Shown one piece after another: positions 1 through 9,367 of a stretch of 64,000 nucleotides of DNA. The notes under the pieces were generated by a model. It was not told the origin of the DNA. It made no database searches and worked only from the letters and a program-made list of their open reading frames with translations. The position numbers were made by a program, and so were the translations under genes. The stretch is from Maylandia zebra (lineage: Eukaryota; Chordata; Actinopteri; Cichliformes; Cichlidae): the NCBI RefSeq assembly GCF_041146795.1, contig NC_135187.1:5653556-5717555 (forward strand). Direction: 5' to 3'. Every line of letters starts with the position of its first letter. The first letter of the stretch is position 1.

Positions 1-244
1 GCAAGTAGCCTTCAGTAATAGTAATAAATCACACAGCAATAGCACATTCATGTAGTTGTAAAGTATTCAGAATACATTACTTCTATAATCTTTGGTGGAA
101 TACATTTTAAAATTAACCTTCCCAACACTGTCAACAGGTTAGCACCTCATACCACAGTGCAGCAAAGCAGTCTCATGAGCGCTGGGAAGGACGAGCCCAG
201 AGCCCAAAACAGACAGTGCAGGAGATGACAAGGTTAGTAATTGT

Positions 245-893
245 ATGGTGAAAATTATACTGGAGGAGTTCAAGTATCTCGGGGTCTTGTTCGCGAGTGA
301 TGGGAGAAGGGAGCCGGAGATTGACAGAGGGATTGGGGCTGCAGCTGCTGTAATGCGGACGCTGCACCAGTCCGTCGTGGTGAAGAGGGAGCTGAGTGTA
401 AAAGCGAAGCTCTCAATATACCGGTCGATCTACGTCCCTACCCTCACCTATGGCCACGAGCTGTGGGTAGTGACCGAAAGAACGAGATCGCGGATACAAG
501 CGGCGGAAATGAGCTTCCTCCGGAGGGTGGCTGGCCTCTCCCTTAGAGATAGGGTGAGAAGTTCGGCCATCCGGGAGAGGCTCAGAGTAGAGCAGCTGCT
601 GCTCCACATCGAAAGGAGTCAGCTGAGGTGGTTCGGGCATCTGACAAGGATGCCCCCTGGGCGCCTCCTGGGTGAGGTGTTCCAGGCATGTCCCACCGGG
701 AGGAGGCCCCGGGGAAGACCCAGGACATGCTGGAGAGATTATATCTCTCGGCTGGCCTGGGAACGTCTTGGTATTCCCCCGGATAAGCTGGAGGAGGTGG
801 CTGGGGAGAGGGAGGTCTGGGCCTCTTTGCTTAGGCTGCTGCCCCCGCGACCCGGCCTCGGATAAGCGGTTGAAGATGGATGGATGGATGGAA
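245..893 (+). mobile_element. RTE-clade (Rex3-like) LINE, 3' end
   Basis: An open frame of about 206 codons (245-865) matches the C-terminal part of fish RTE-type reverse transcriptases. It starts at the thumb region with KYLGVLFASDGRREPEI and goes on through RWFGHLTRMPPGR and GRRPRGRPRTCWRDY. The frame ends at 865 and runs into a short GATG tandem repeat (about 874-892), the 3' tail described for Rex3. Palm motifs and the endonuclease are missing, so this is a 5'-truncated dead copy made by target-primed reverse transcription. The clade comes from recalled motif similarity, not from an alignment. Confidence 0.8.
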
Positions 894-1216
894 AATTATA
901 CTTTGTTATCTTGATTGGCAAAAGAAAAGTAAATACAAAATCTGCTTCTCACATATAGGGCATTTCCAAAACTTCAATTTCTTTCATTACAGCTGTCCTG
1001 TGCCAGAAGTTCTGTTGACCCACAGTGAGAGGCATCATTTCAGAAACACCAGGAAGACTGAAACTCAGCGCCAGGATCAAGCAGGGCTCGTGATCTTCAC
1101 CAGCAGCTCCCTCACAAGAAGGATAAACCCAGCATTTCATGAACACTGATGGAGACCTTTGCTTTGTGTAATGTTAGAAGTACTCAGATAATCCTCAGAG
1201 GGTCTGGACTTTTACA

Positions 1217-1690
1217 TAATATAATAGAATAGAATTCAACTTTGTTGTCATTGCACATGCACAGGTACAGGGCAACGAAATGCAGTTTGCATCCATCCAG
1301 AAGTGCTTTAGCCATGATATAGATATATTACAATATATATTAGCAATAGTATAGATATGTAAGTATATTACAGAAATGGGTCTATTATGGTATGTTACAA
1401 TGTACACGGTATGAAGTATGTTGTGAATATTCTATAACTATAAGTATGTACAGGCTGTAGTGAGTATAAACTATGTACAGGATATAAATATGAAAAACTA
1501 TAGAAATCTGAGATATACAATTATACAGAAATGTGAACTATGCAAGTTATAAACAGTTGTAGGATTAAAAATCATTTGTACAGAATGATTATTTACACAG
1601 AACTATACAGTAGTGCAGTTAAGTAATAGCTATAAGCTATAGTAATAGCTTTAAGTCCTGTAGAAAGTTAAATATGTTGTGCTCACTGGT
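1217..1690 (-). mobile_element. LINE 3' untranslated tail
   Basis: On the minus strand the sequence ends in a short poly(ATTCT)-like tail (plus strand 1217-1235) next to the phrase CAATGACAATAAAGTTG, a widespread 3' end of teleost CR1/L2-type LINEs. The AT-rich stretch to about 1690, with repeated ATGTACAGGATATAAATATG-like words, looks like the rest of its 3' untranslated region. No coding sequence is visible. The inner boundary is approximate. Confidence 0.5.
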
Positions 1691-2646
1691 TACTCTGGTA
1701 TGAATGACTCTGAATTACTTTATGATAAATAACACACTATTGTCAAAAAACAGTGAAAGAATTCCAGATCACAAGTTTTTAGTTCAAATACAAGTAACAA
1801 CCTTTGACTTTTAATCAGGTTTTATTTAATTGTGTCAGAGAAAACATCATGTGCTCTTCATGTAGCTGAGTACATTCAGTGTTTAAAACGGAAGTTGTGC
1901 AGGTCTGAGATCAGCAGTTTTCTGAAACACCAAACTGAGGTACTGTTAATGCTGATGTATAGTGACACAGTTACAGGGGTGATTAATCCTTTTGACTTTT
2001 TGTCTTTAAATTTATCAATAAAATAGCTGCAGCTTTCACTGACAGCACATGTGGTACTTTAACCTTTGTACTATTTTCTTCAGTTAATTTTGGAGTTACT
2101 ACAAAGATTGAAGATATAGGATGATCTGTCTGCTGTCACTGGGTGGTGCTGAGGTCTGAATCTGAGGACGGCTCCTGTAATCACAAACAGAACAGAATCA
2201 TCACAAACTGAAATATAAAGTTTATCTCTCAAATCTGAAATACAGCTGATCCTTCTCCGGCCTCACACACTCGGGATCTGAAGTTGTTCAGTCCTACAGT
2301 TCTGCCGACAGCTGTTTATTTTTTTATTTGTTTTAAAGGCTTTACTAACACATTTTCTAATATCATGTTTACCTTTGAGTTGTTGATGCTTTATAAATGG
2401 ACATCTGCAAAGATGAGATGATGGAGCAGGTTTCAGTCGAGGTTCAGTCTGCTGCTGCATCCTGGTCACAACATACAGAGATGTTATCAGCTCAGTATTG
2501 AACAAGAAATATTAACGTTTCAAATTATTTGTCCTAAAGAATGCAAGCTGTACAGAGTACTGAACATGTGACTTTGTGAACATAATTCATTAAAAATAAT
2601 TTGGACAGTTTTTTAACCTGAATATTTGTAACAAACTCAGTTTAAA

Positions 2647-2669
2647 AAAATAATAATAATAATAATAAT
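2647..2669. repeat. (AAT)n microsatellite
   Basis: A short run of about seven AAT units in AT-rich sequence. Confidence 0.8.
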
Positions 2670-3073
2670 CAGGGGAAAAATGTAACATTTTAAGTTAAGC
2701 TGACAAGCGGAAGTAGTTGGTTTCAGTACATAAGTATCGGGCTTTGCTATTTAATCCGTAGCTATTGACTAATGAGGGGAATTTAAAAGTTGGCGTTAAT
2801 GTCCTTCCACATGTGGAAAGCGACAGAAAACATGCTGCTGTTTGCACATATTTAATAATCAGCTCTGCACAGGAGCAGAAGCAGAGTCCAGCCCGTTGCT
2901 CTTACAATATAATACTCATAATAAAGTACAGTAACCGTGGTTAGTCACTGAGCAGCCCGGTGCGTTTCTCTTGATTTCTTTAGTCAGGGTAAATTCATTC
3001 ACCTGCACGGGTTAGCTAAACGAACTTTACAAAACATGTTTCCCCGACAGCGGAGTGCTCATTTTAGCTAGCT

Positions 3074-3103
3074 AGGTCCTTAGGTAGCTAGCTAAGGACC
3101 TAA
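3074..3103. repeat. Short palindrome
   Basis: Ten-base arms (TAGGTCCTTA and TAAGGACCTA) flank a ten-base centre GGTAGCTAGC. AGCTAGCTA words just upstream extend the self-complementary region. Confidence 0.6.
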
Positions 3104-3404
3104 ATTACGGATTAGCTTACAAACACATTTAACTTACCAAAAATAATGCGGTGGGGCCTCAGGTCCTCCTGTCCGGTAGTCCAATTTACTGAAGAACACC
3201 TCAGGCTGTCACTTTGAAATAGTCGGTAATGTAAACGCTGGACCTCTCGGCATCTGCCATTCCCGAACAGACACGTGCGAGTTTGTCCGTGACCGCAGCT
3301 GCGTCGTCAGTGTTTTCTCCAGTCATTGGTCAGCATTATAATGTATGCAAATACATGCGGGTCGGAATCCCCGCCCCCCAGCGCGCCCCCGTACACCAAA
3401 ACAG

Positions 3405-3620
3405 TGCCAGCAGAGTGAAACTGAAAAATGGTTTGAAACCGAAAAGTGGATTGAAACCGAAAACAAAAAAAAATTGTAAGCGAAAACAAAAAAATTACAG
3501 TTTCAATTAATTGTTTTTCACTATCAATTTTTTTTTCGGTTTCAATACAAGATTTTTCAGTACATTTATTTCAGTTACAATATTTTTTTTCGGTTTCAAT
3601 CCATTTTTTGGTTTCGTTTC
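3405..3620. repeat. GAAANNGAAA-rich inverted repeat
   Basis: Three GAAANNGAAA words (3417-3426, 3435-3444, 3453-3462) are followed by their reverse complements, TTTCGGTTTC at 3534-3543 and 3588-3597. The whole is imperfectly self-complementary, as in a small MITE. GAAANNGAAA is also the core of the interferon-stimulated response element, but the two readings cannot be separated from sequence alone. Confidence 0.55.
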
Positions 3621-4169
3621 AAGGTGGCATCGTTCTGATTCCATAATTAGGCAGTTTAGATTACAAAATTAGCTCGAAAACCAATGTCATTTCCTGTGCT
3701 GAGAATGATCACTTCAATTATATGATTAGATTTGCCTCGGTAAATTTGACAATGGTCACCATATCACACATCACCTCAAGAGATTTTTTTTTTCATGTAA
3801 AACTCTTACACCATTAAAGAAACTCTATAATCCATTGATCCTTGGTTGAACACTTCAAAGAAAAAGGAAGAGCTAGCACAATGCACAAACTGCAGGTCAG
3901 ATCCTGAAATGGACTGGAGGCCAGTATAGGTTTAACACTCTTTCTTGCCCAACAAAAGGCAAGTTGCTGCATTTTGAACAGCAACCCGACCAATCAAGTC
4001 CACACAGTTGAGCTTAACAGTTGGGCAGAACTCTTTTGGCTCTCAGCGAAGGTGGTCGCACTTTTCTCCTCTCCTGCCCTTATCTTCCCTGCTTAGCTTC
4101 TTATGTCCTTGTCTTGTGTTTTTACTTACTTTTCCCTGGAACACTCTCTCACAGTCTGTTCTCTAAAAC

Positions 4170-4365
4170 CTAAAAGAGGAATTATGGATTTGATCACAGT
4201 CAGGCTCGGGTGAGCCTGACTGCTGAAGATATCTACCTATTCGGAACCATGATAACAGGGTTCTTGCTGATCGGAGCTGGCTTGGCCCTGGCTTATTGAA
4301 GAATTAATGAAGCATGGGCAAATGTTCCCATAATTCACATTGCAACACCTGGTCTGTTCTATTTA
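4170..4365 (+). pseudogene. Broken ORF for a short membrane-spanning peptide
   Basis: One frame runs from the stop at about 4171 through RVSLTAEDIYLFGTM, then a hydrophobic stretch (ITGFLLIGAGLALAY), to a TGA at 4298. After the stop the same frame stays protein-like (RINEAWANVP) for about 20 codons. The segment GFLLIGAGLALAY would make a single transmembrane helix. It looks like a repeat-borne coding fragment with a nonsense codon; I do not know the parent protein. A perfect 10-bp hairpin (4197-4206 with 4213-4222) lies inside it. Confidence 0.35.
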
Positions 4366-4433
4366 CTTTTTTTTAATTTATACATTTGATAAGCATTCAA
4401 ATATCTTAATGAATACAGAATATAGATCTAGCA

Positions 4434-4518
4434 CAAAGCAAGAAAGCGCGAGATAAAGCTAATCAAAAAGGTATTGGCTGAAGCAAATGTGTGTTATGTC
4501 AACCCTTTTAACAAAAGA
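4434..4518 (+). repeat. Dispersed repeat, partner of 6372-6455
   Basis: About 84 bases recur in inverted orientation at 6372-6455 with scattered differences. In the sense orientation both read as a related peptide: LIKKVLAEANVCYVNPFNKR here and RLIKKVLGEARAYYANPFNK there. They look like fragments of one repeated coding sequence of unknown origin. Confidence 0.6.
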
Positions 4519-5434
4519 TAATTTAGGAAGCAGCTCATTTACAGGCCTTGAAGCAAAAGAGTAAAACAAGACAAACAAACAAACATAAAAACAAAACAAA
4601 TAAAGTCCATCTTAGATGAGTAAGTACTTTAAATTAAATTTCATGAAGATAATCCACGCAAAACAACCAAGAGTTTTAGTCTTATTATTATTATTATTGC
4701 TCTTCTAATTCTTGATTTATACATTTGTCTAATCTCTGGTTTTAAACATGTTTTAACCACCTGCAAGTTAGGTAAACCCGGATGAGCAGGAAAGGCAAGA
4801 TGGATCCACTGAAGCCCCAGTGATCGTTGAGTTGGGAAAAAAAATCCACCTGAATAGCAGAAAGAATTAAACCAACAGCCACATCTCAGGTAAGATTTAG
4901 CTCTCAGCAGAAGACCTACACATCTCCCCCTTCATCTGAAAGATTAGATGACAGCAGGCAAGTAAACAAGTGTGCTGGTTTAAACACCAGTGATCGTAGA
5001 GGGGTTGAGGTTTGATCACCCACATTATGCTTTATCCAAGTTTTGTGGGACGACTTGATATCAAAAAGTGCTTGGTCGTCATATACCACAAGAGCAGACA
5101 CACATTGGCAACAAACACAGAATAAAACAATAGCAACTGCTAAGTAAGTTTCAGTAATTACAACAATGAGAAACTACTTCTTAAGTATGTATGGTGTGCC
5201 ATACTTGAGGGTGCAAGAACACATAATGCTTACAGTAATCAGTATTGAGAGAGGGTTTACTCTTTTGTGCTAATATTTTGGGTTGAAAGAGGAGTGCTCA
5301 TAGCTCACACAATCACTTAATCCCAGTTTTAACCCAGGCTAATATAGCAGTTACTGTACATTAATTAATACATTGATTAAAAAGCAAAGTGACAGGATTT
5401 GCTCTAAAAGCTAGAGTGCATAGTTATTGTCTTC

Positions 5435-5479
5435 AAAACACTAAACTGTAGTGTTACAACCACTGCAGTTTAGTGTTTT
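5435..5479. repeat. 17-bp inverted repeat
   Basis: AAAACACTAAACTGTAG (5435-5451) and its complement (5463-5479), with one mismatch, flank an 11-base loop. It abuts the 3' edge of the MHC class I relic, whose last recognisable codons overlap the right arm. Confidence 0.75.
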
Positions 5480-5868
5480 GTCCAATTTGATGATGATGTT
5501 CTCATTTGCACCGGAAAAGTGAAACACACAGACATATTCGAACTGAGCTTTTTCAGCTTCCCATCGCAGTTTGGTGGTGACAGCCTGTGGTGATGTGGCG
5601 ATCCACGTCACTGTTTGCAGGTCAAATGATAGAAGACTTTCTACATCATGCCCATACTGATTGAAGCCATTTATCTCTCCAGTCTCAACACCCCATTCAC
5701 AGCTATTAATTCTTTGTAAAATATGAACACCTGAAAAAGAGAGACAGATGAGATCTCAGCACATCTTACAACTGATATCCACTCCAGGTGCCGAGGATCG
5801 TTCTTCATAAGGTTTTTAATCCACTCTGTTTTGAGTTCTGGTCCCCTTCCATTGCTGTCACAGTTACC
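5474..5868 (-). pseudogene. MHC class I heavy-chain relic with alpha-2/alpha-3 chimeric exon
   Basis: On the minus strand 5868-5779 encodes an alpha-1 fragment (CDSNGRGPELKTEWIKNL, then MKNDPRHLEW), matching the CDS...W...NDP pattern of the class I gene at 57 kb. After a good acceptor (TTTTTCAG, exon from 5730) comes an alpha-2 domain start: HILQRINSCEWGVETGE, then LLSFDLQTVTWIATSP. About 25 codons later it passes in frame into the end of an alpha-3 domain (CVFHFSGANENIIIKLDKT). The end of alpha-2, the intron and most of alpha-3 are gone. No leader, transmembrane exon or complete alpha-1 is visible, so this cannot encode a class I molecule. The identification is secure; the deletion is inferred from comparison with the intact gene. 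Confidence 0.85.
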
Positions 5869-6290
5869 TCCATTATTGTTTTTTATTAATGTTTTATAAA
5901 ACGTTACTAATCTTTGTCACATTATTGAAATAAATGTGTGGCTTAATTTAGATTTTAAAAAAAGCGGAAAATATTACTTAGGCTAAACATTTGTAATTCT
6001 GTTAAAGCTCTGAAAAAATCTACTTCTTGCAACTTACATATATGTTATCGTTAATTGATGCATTCATCACTCGGTAACTTACAGAATCTTCTTGATAGCC
6101 AAACTACTTTGAGCTAACAGGAAGGCAACAATAACTCAAACAATCACCCATTACAACCAAGCAGAAGAACATCTTTGAATGAACAACATACTGATCTGAG
6201 AAATACAGGGCCAGTCTCATCAAGTGCTGACACAGATACACAGATATATAAATTACATAGACAAATCTATGTACTGAATGCATAATGTAC

Positions 6291-6293
<3 letters not shown>

Positions 6294-6371
<78 letters not shown>
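6294..6371. repeat. (TA)n microsatellite
   Basis: About 39 uninterrupted TA units. They give long meaningless Tyr-Ile frames on both strands. Confidence 0.95.
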
Positions 6372-6373
<2 letters not shown>

Positions 6374-6455
6374 TTTGTTAAAGGGGTTGGCATAATAAGC
6401 ACGTGCTTCACCCAATACCTTTTTGATTAGCCTTGTCTCTTGCTTTCTTGCTTCG
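6372..6455 (-). repeat. Dispersed repeat, inverted partner of 4434-4518
   Basis: This is the reverse complement of the segment at 4434-4518. The minus-strand reading RLIKKVLGEARAYYANPFNK stays open for about 30 codons and then enters the adjoining TA microsatellite. Confidence 0.6.
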
Positions 6456-6664
6456 TGGTCATTTTTTTCTTCTGTATTCACTGAGACATTTGAATGATAA
6501 TAAAACCCTCCACTTCTACAGCTTCTCTCAGCAGAGGAATAGCAGAAAGAAAGAAAAAAAATGGACTGAAAGATTCATAACCAAATTCAAGGCCTATACT
6601 CTCTGGCCAGTTTAATAGGTACACCTGTTCAACTGCTTATTAACACAAATATGTAATCAGCCAA

Positions 6665-6786
6665 TCAGATTAGATTAGATTAGATAGATTAGATAGAACT
6701 TTATTAATCCCTCGGGTGGGTTCCTCTGGGAAATTCGATTTCCAAAAAAGCACAGCACCGACAGAAGTTACAGAGTTGCAGAATAT

Positions 6787-6840
<54 letters not shown>

Positions 6841-8190
6841 AATACAGAGACAATATAAATAAAATATACGAAGGGGATAAATAGAATAAATAGGAATAAA
6901 AAATAAAAATACAAGTGAATTGCACATTTCAAGTATTGAGGTCTATTGCACTGTTGACTATTTACAAAAGGTATTGCACAGTGAGGTGAAGAGGCACTAC
7001 AGCTTAGTTGTTCCCCCCTCCTTTGTCCTCCTGTTTCCCCTCCCTCTCCCCTCCAGAGAGGAGTTAAACAGTCTGATGGCGTGTGGGACAAAGGAGTTTT
7101 TAAGTCTGTTAGTTCTTGTCTTGGGGAGAAGCAACCTGTCACTGAACAGACTCTTCTGATTGTTTATGGCCGTGTGCAGAGGATGCCCAGCATTGTTCAT
7201 AATGTCCATCAGTTTCTTTAATGTCCTTTTCTCTGCCACTGTCACCAGAGTGTCCAGCTTCATGCCGACCACAGAGCTAGCCCTCCTGATCAGTTTCTCC
7301 AGCCTGGATGAGTCCCTCTTTGCTGTGCTGCTCCCCCAGCACACCACAGCATAGAAAAGTACTCCAGCAACCACCGACTGGTAAAACATCCTCAGGAGCT
7401 TCCTGCAGATGTTAAAAGACCTCAGCCTCCTGAGGAAGTACAGTCGGCTTTGGGCTTTTTTATACAGGTGCTCTGTGTTGCATGACCAGTCCAGTTTATT
7501 GTCCACCCACAGCCCGAGGTACTTGTACTTGTTGACCATCTCCACCTCCTCCCCCTCTATCTGAACCGGCAGTGGACCTGCTCTAGACCTCCCGAAGTCC
7601 ACAACCAGTTCCTTAGTCTTTGAGGTGTTGAGTTGCAGGTGGTTTGTGTGACTCCATGCGACAAAGTTCCTCACCAGACTTCTGTACTCCTCTTCCTGAT
7701 CATCCCAGATACACCCCATGATGGCCGTGTCATCTGCAAACTTCTGAATATGGCATAATTCAGAGTTGTAGCAGAAGTCAGAGGTGTACAGGGTGAAGAG
7801 AAGAGGGGACAGCACAGTTCCCTGTGGTGCTCCTGTGCTGCTGACCACTGTGTCAGACGTGATGTCCTTCAGCCTGACGTACTGTGGTCTGTCGGTGAGG
7901 TAGTCGGAGATCCAAGGGACCAGGCAGGGGTCCACCTCCATCCTGTTCAGTTTTTCCTGAAGCATACAGGGCCGGATGGTACTAAAGGCACTGGAAAAGT
8001 CAAGAAACAGGATCCTGACCGTGCCTTTTCCCCCATCCAGGTGTGAGTGGGCTCTGTGTAGGAGGTACAGGATGGCATCCTCCACTCCGACACCCGCCTT
8101 GTATGCAAATTGTAGTGGGTCCTGGGCATGTTGTACCTGTGGTCGGAGGAGGTTGAGGAAGAGCCGCTCTAGAGTCTTGGCAGAAAATGT
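6665..8190 (-). mobile_element. CR1/L2-type LINE, 5'-truncated, with reverse-transcriptase frame
   Basis: The minus-strand frame 8085-6997 (362 codons) covers reverse-transcriptase palm and thumb. Visible motifs are LFLDFSSAFSTIRP, SSTGAPQGTVLSPLLF and the active-site box FADDTA (two catalytic Asp). The C-terminal part includes KYLGLWVDNKLDW and NSFVPHAIRLFNSS. Coding similarity continues in another frame to about 8190, so the 5' end is truncated and frameshifted. The endonuclease is missing. The 3' end is the typical GGGATTAATAAAGTTCTATC followed by a degenerate TCTAATC tail (6665-6700). The (TA)n(CA)n stretch at 6787-6840 lies in its 3' untranslated region. It is inactive. CR1/L2 (Rex1-type) placement is from recall. 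Confidence 0.85.
6787..6840. repeat. (TA)n(CA)n compound microsatellite
   Basis: TA units, about seventeen CA units, then TA again, inside the 3' part of the LINE. Confidence 0.9.
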
Positions 8191-8651
8191 AATTTAGTGA
8201 ATTTAGGGATCTAGACTTCTTGGAAATATAAACATAGCATATAACAAAAATAAAAACAGAATAAAAAAAAAAAGAAATCAAATGTTATGGTGTACACGTC
8301 ACAATCGCGCCCTCTCTCTCTGACCCCAAAACAGTCATTGTGTATAACTTTAATTTAACCAGGAGAGGGCAGTGTTGCTTTCCTTTTGCGTGATTTACAC
8401 GTGTTTTTGTTGTTGTACAATATCAACCACCTGGGATCCCAAATTCTTAAATCCACTGCAAATGTAATAACCTTGCAAATAAAGCTGAGCTCTGTGTATT
8501 GCTGAATTCTAAATTTCAGTGCTAGACTAAAAATAAATCAAATAAATGTATTGTTTTGCTGATACAAAATATCATTTTAACTCTTTTAAATTCCACTGAC
8601 TGCAATCTGTCTGAGTGTATAACTGAAATCTAACAAAATTGTAAAAATCTA

Positions 8652-8706
8652 TTTGAGTTAATCTGAAATCATACAGATTAACTGTATGATTTCAGATTAA
8701 CTCAAA
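8652..8706. repeat. Perfect 25-bp hairpin
   Basis: Two perfectly complementary 25-base arms (8652-8676 and 8682-8706) are separated by the loop ATTAA. The stem is AT-rich. No flanking target duplication or coding frame explains it. Confidence 0.85.
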
Positions 8707-9130
8707 AAATGTAAAAATTAAACATAATTTATGGACACCGTTTGATTTCTTTGCATGTAGCTATATTAACATTTATACATTTAATAAATCATGAAATTAA
8801 TACGCGCACGTTCTCGTAACAATGCAACTAACTGTTTGCTCTTCATTCAGTGAAGTGAGCATCACACGCTGCTCATATAAAACATATTCTGACAAACAGC
8901 CGCACAGCTGAGGAGCCTTTTTTTCAGAAACTTGAAGGATAACTTCCCAAAGTCTGACCTGCATCGGACCATCCGCTCAGTGTCCGTGGTTACCATGGTT
9001 ACTGCAGAAGCTGCTATGAATTAAACAGTTGTCCCTGAGATAACTTACCGGAGACATGAATATTTGTTTTTCCTTTACAAAAGAATTGGATGACTTGGAT
9101 AACTTATAGGAGTATCAGACTCCACGTGCC

Positions 9131-9177
9131 ATGTCCTCGGAAATCTGGACTCGTGTGGATTTTTCAAGGACAAACTG
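9131..9177 (+). other. Candidate first coding exon, unproven
   Basis: An ATG in fair context (GCCATGT) opens MSSEIWTRVDFSRTN and reaches a consensus donor (CTG|GTAAGA) in phase 2 at 9177. About 130 bases upstream lies GTTACCATGGTTAC (about 8990-9003), close to an RFX X-box palindrome. No following exon is recognised; the hAT element begins 190 bases downstream. It could be the start of an unrecognised gene or a chance frame. Confidence 0.22.
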
Positions 9178-9367
9178 GTAAGAGTCGCACACCACTATAC
9201 TGAAATAAAGAAGCTATTACTGAAATACACGTGCTATATTATAAACTATGATATAAAACTTAAGGTTTAGTTATAAAGGACACCTTCCTACCTTTAGTCT
9301 TATTCGTGAGCAGTATCAGTTGTCTTCTAACATCCAAGAGTCTGCACGATGTTACATAGGTCGTAAC

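Larger units (their letters stand above)
1805..3300 (-). other. Possible spliced minus-strand locus, unidentified
   Basis: Several minus-strand splice-like signals line up. A strong donor (G|GTAAGT, about 3138) follows a GC-rich stretch at 3140-3300. A short exon near 2379-2464 could open with ATG and encode MQQQTEPRLKPAPSSHL before a GTAAAC donor. A further exon lies near 2240-2311. An acceptor at about 2178 precedes a frame ending EPSSDSDLSTTQ-stop, which resembles the acidic tail of a fish MHC class I molecule. An AATAAA lies at 1821-1826. None of these exons can be assigned to a family and the frames do not join cleanly. It may be a decayed gene or chance. Confidence 0.2.

Noticed and set aside
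947-1149. Plus-strand terminal exon (acceptor TTTCATTACAG then about 50 open codons)
   Set aside because: The frame ends FHEH-stop, with no known domain and no upstream exon; could be chance.
2127-2178. Cytoplasmic-tail exon of an MHC class I gene
   Set aside because: EPSSDSDLSTTQ-stop after an acceptor is suggestive, but no other class I exon joins it in frame, so it was kept only as part of a low-confidence locus.
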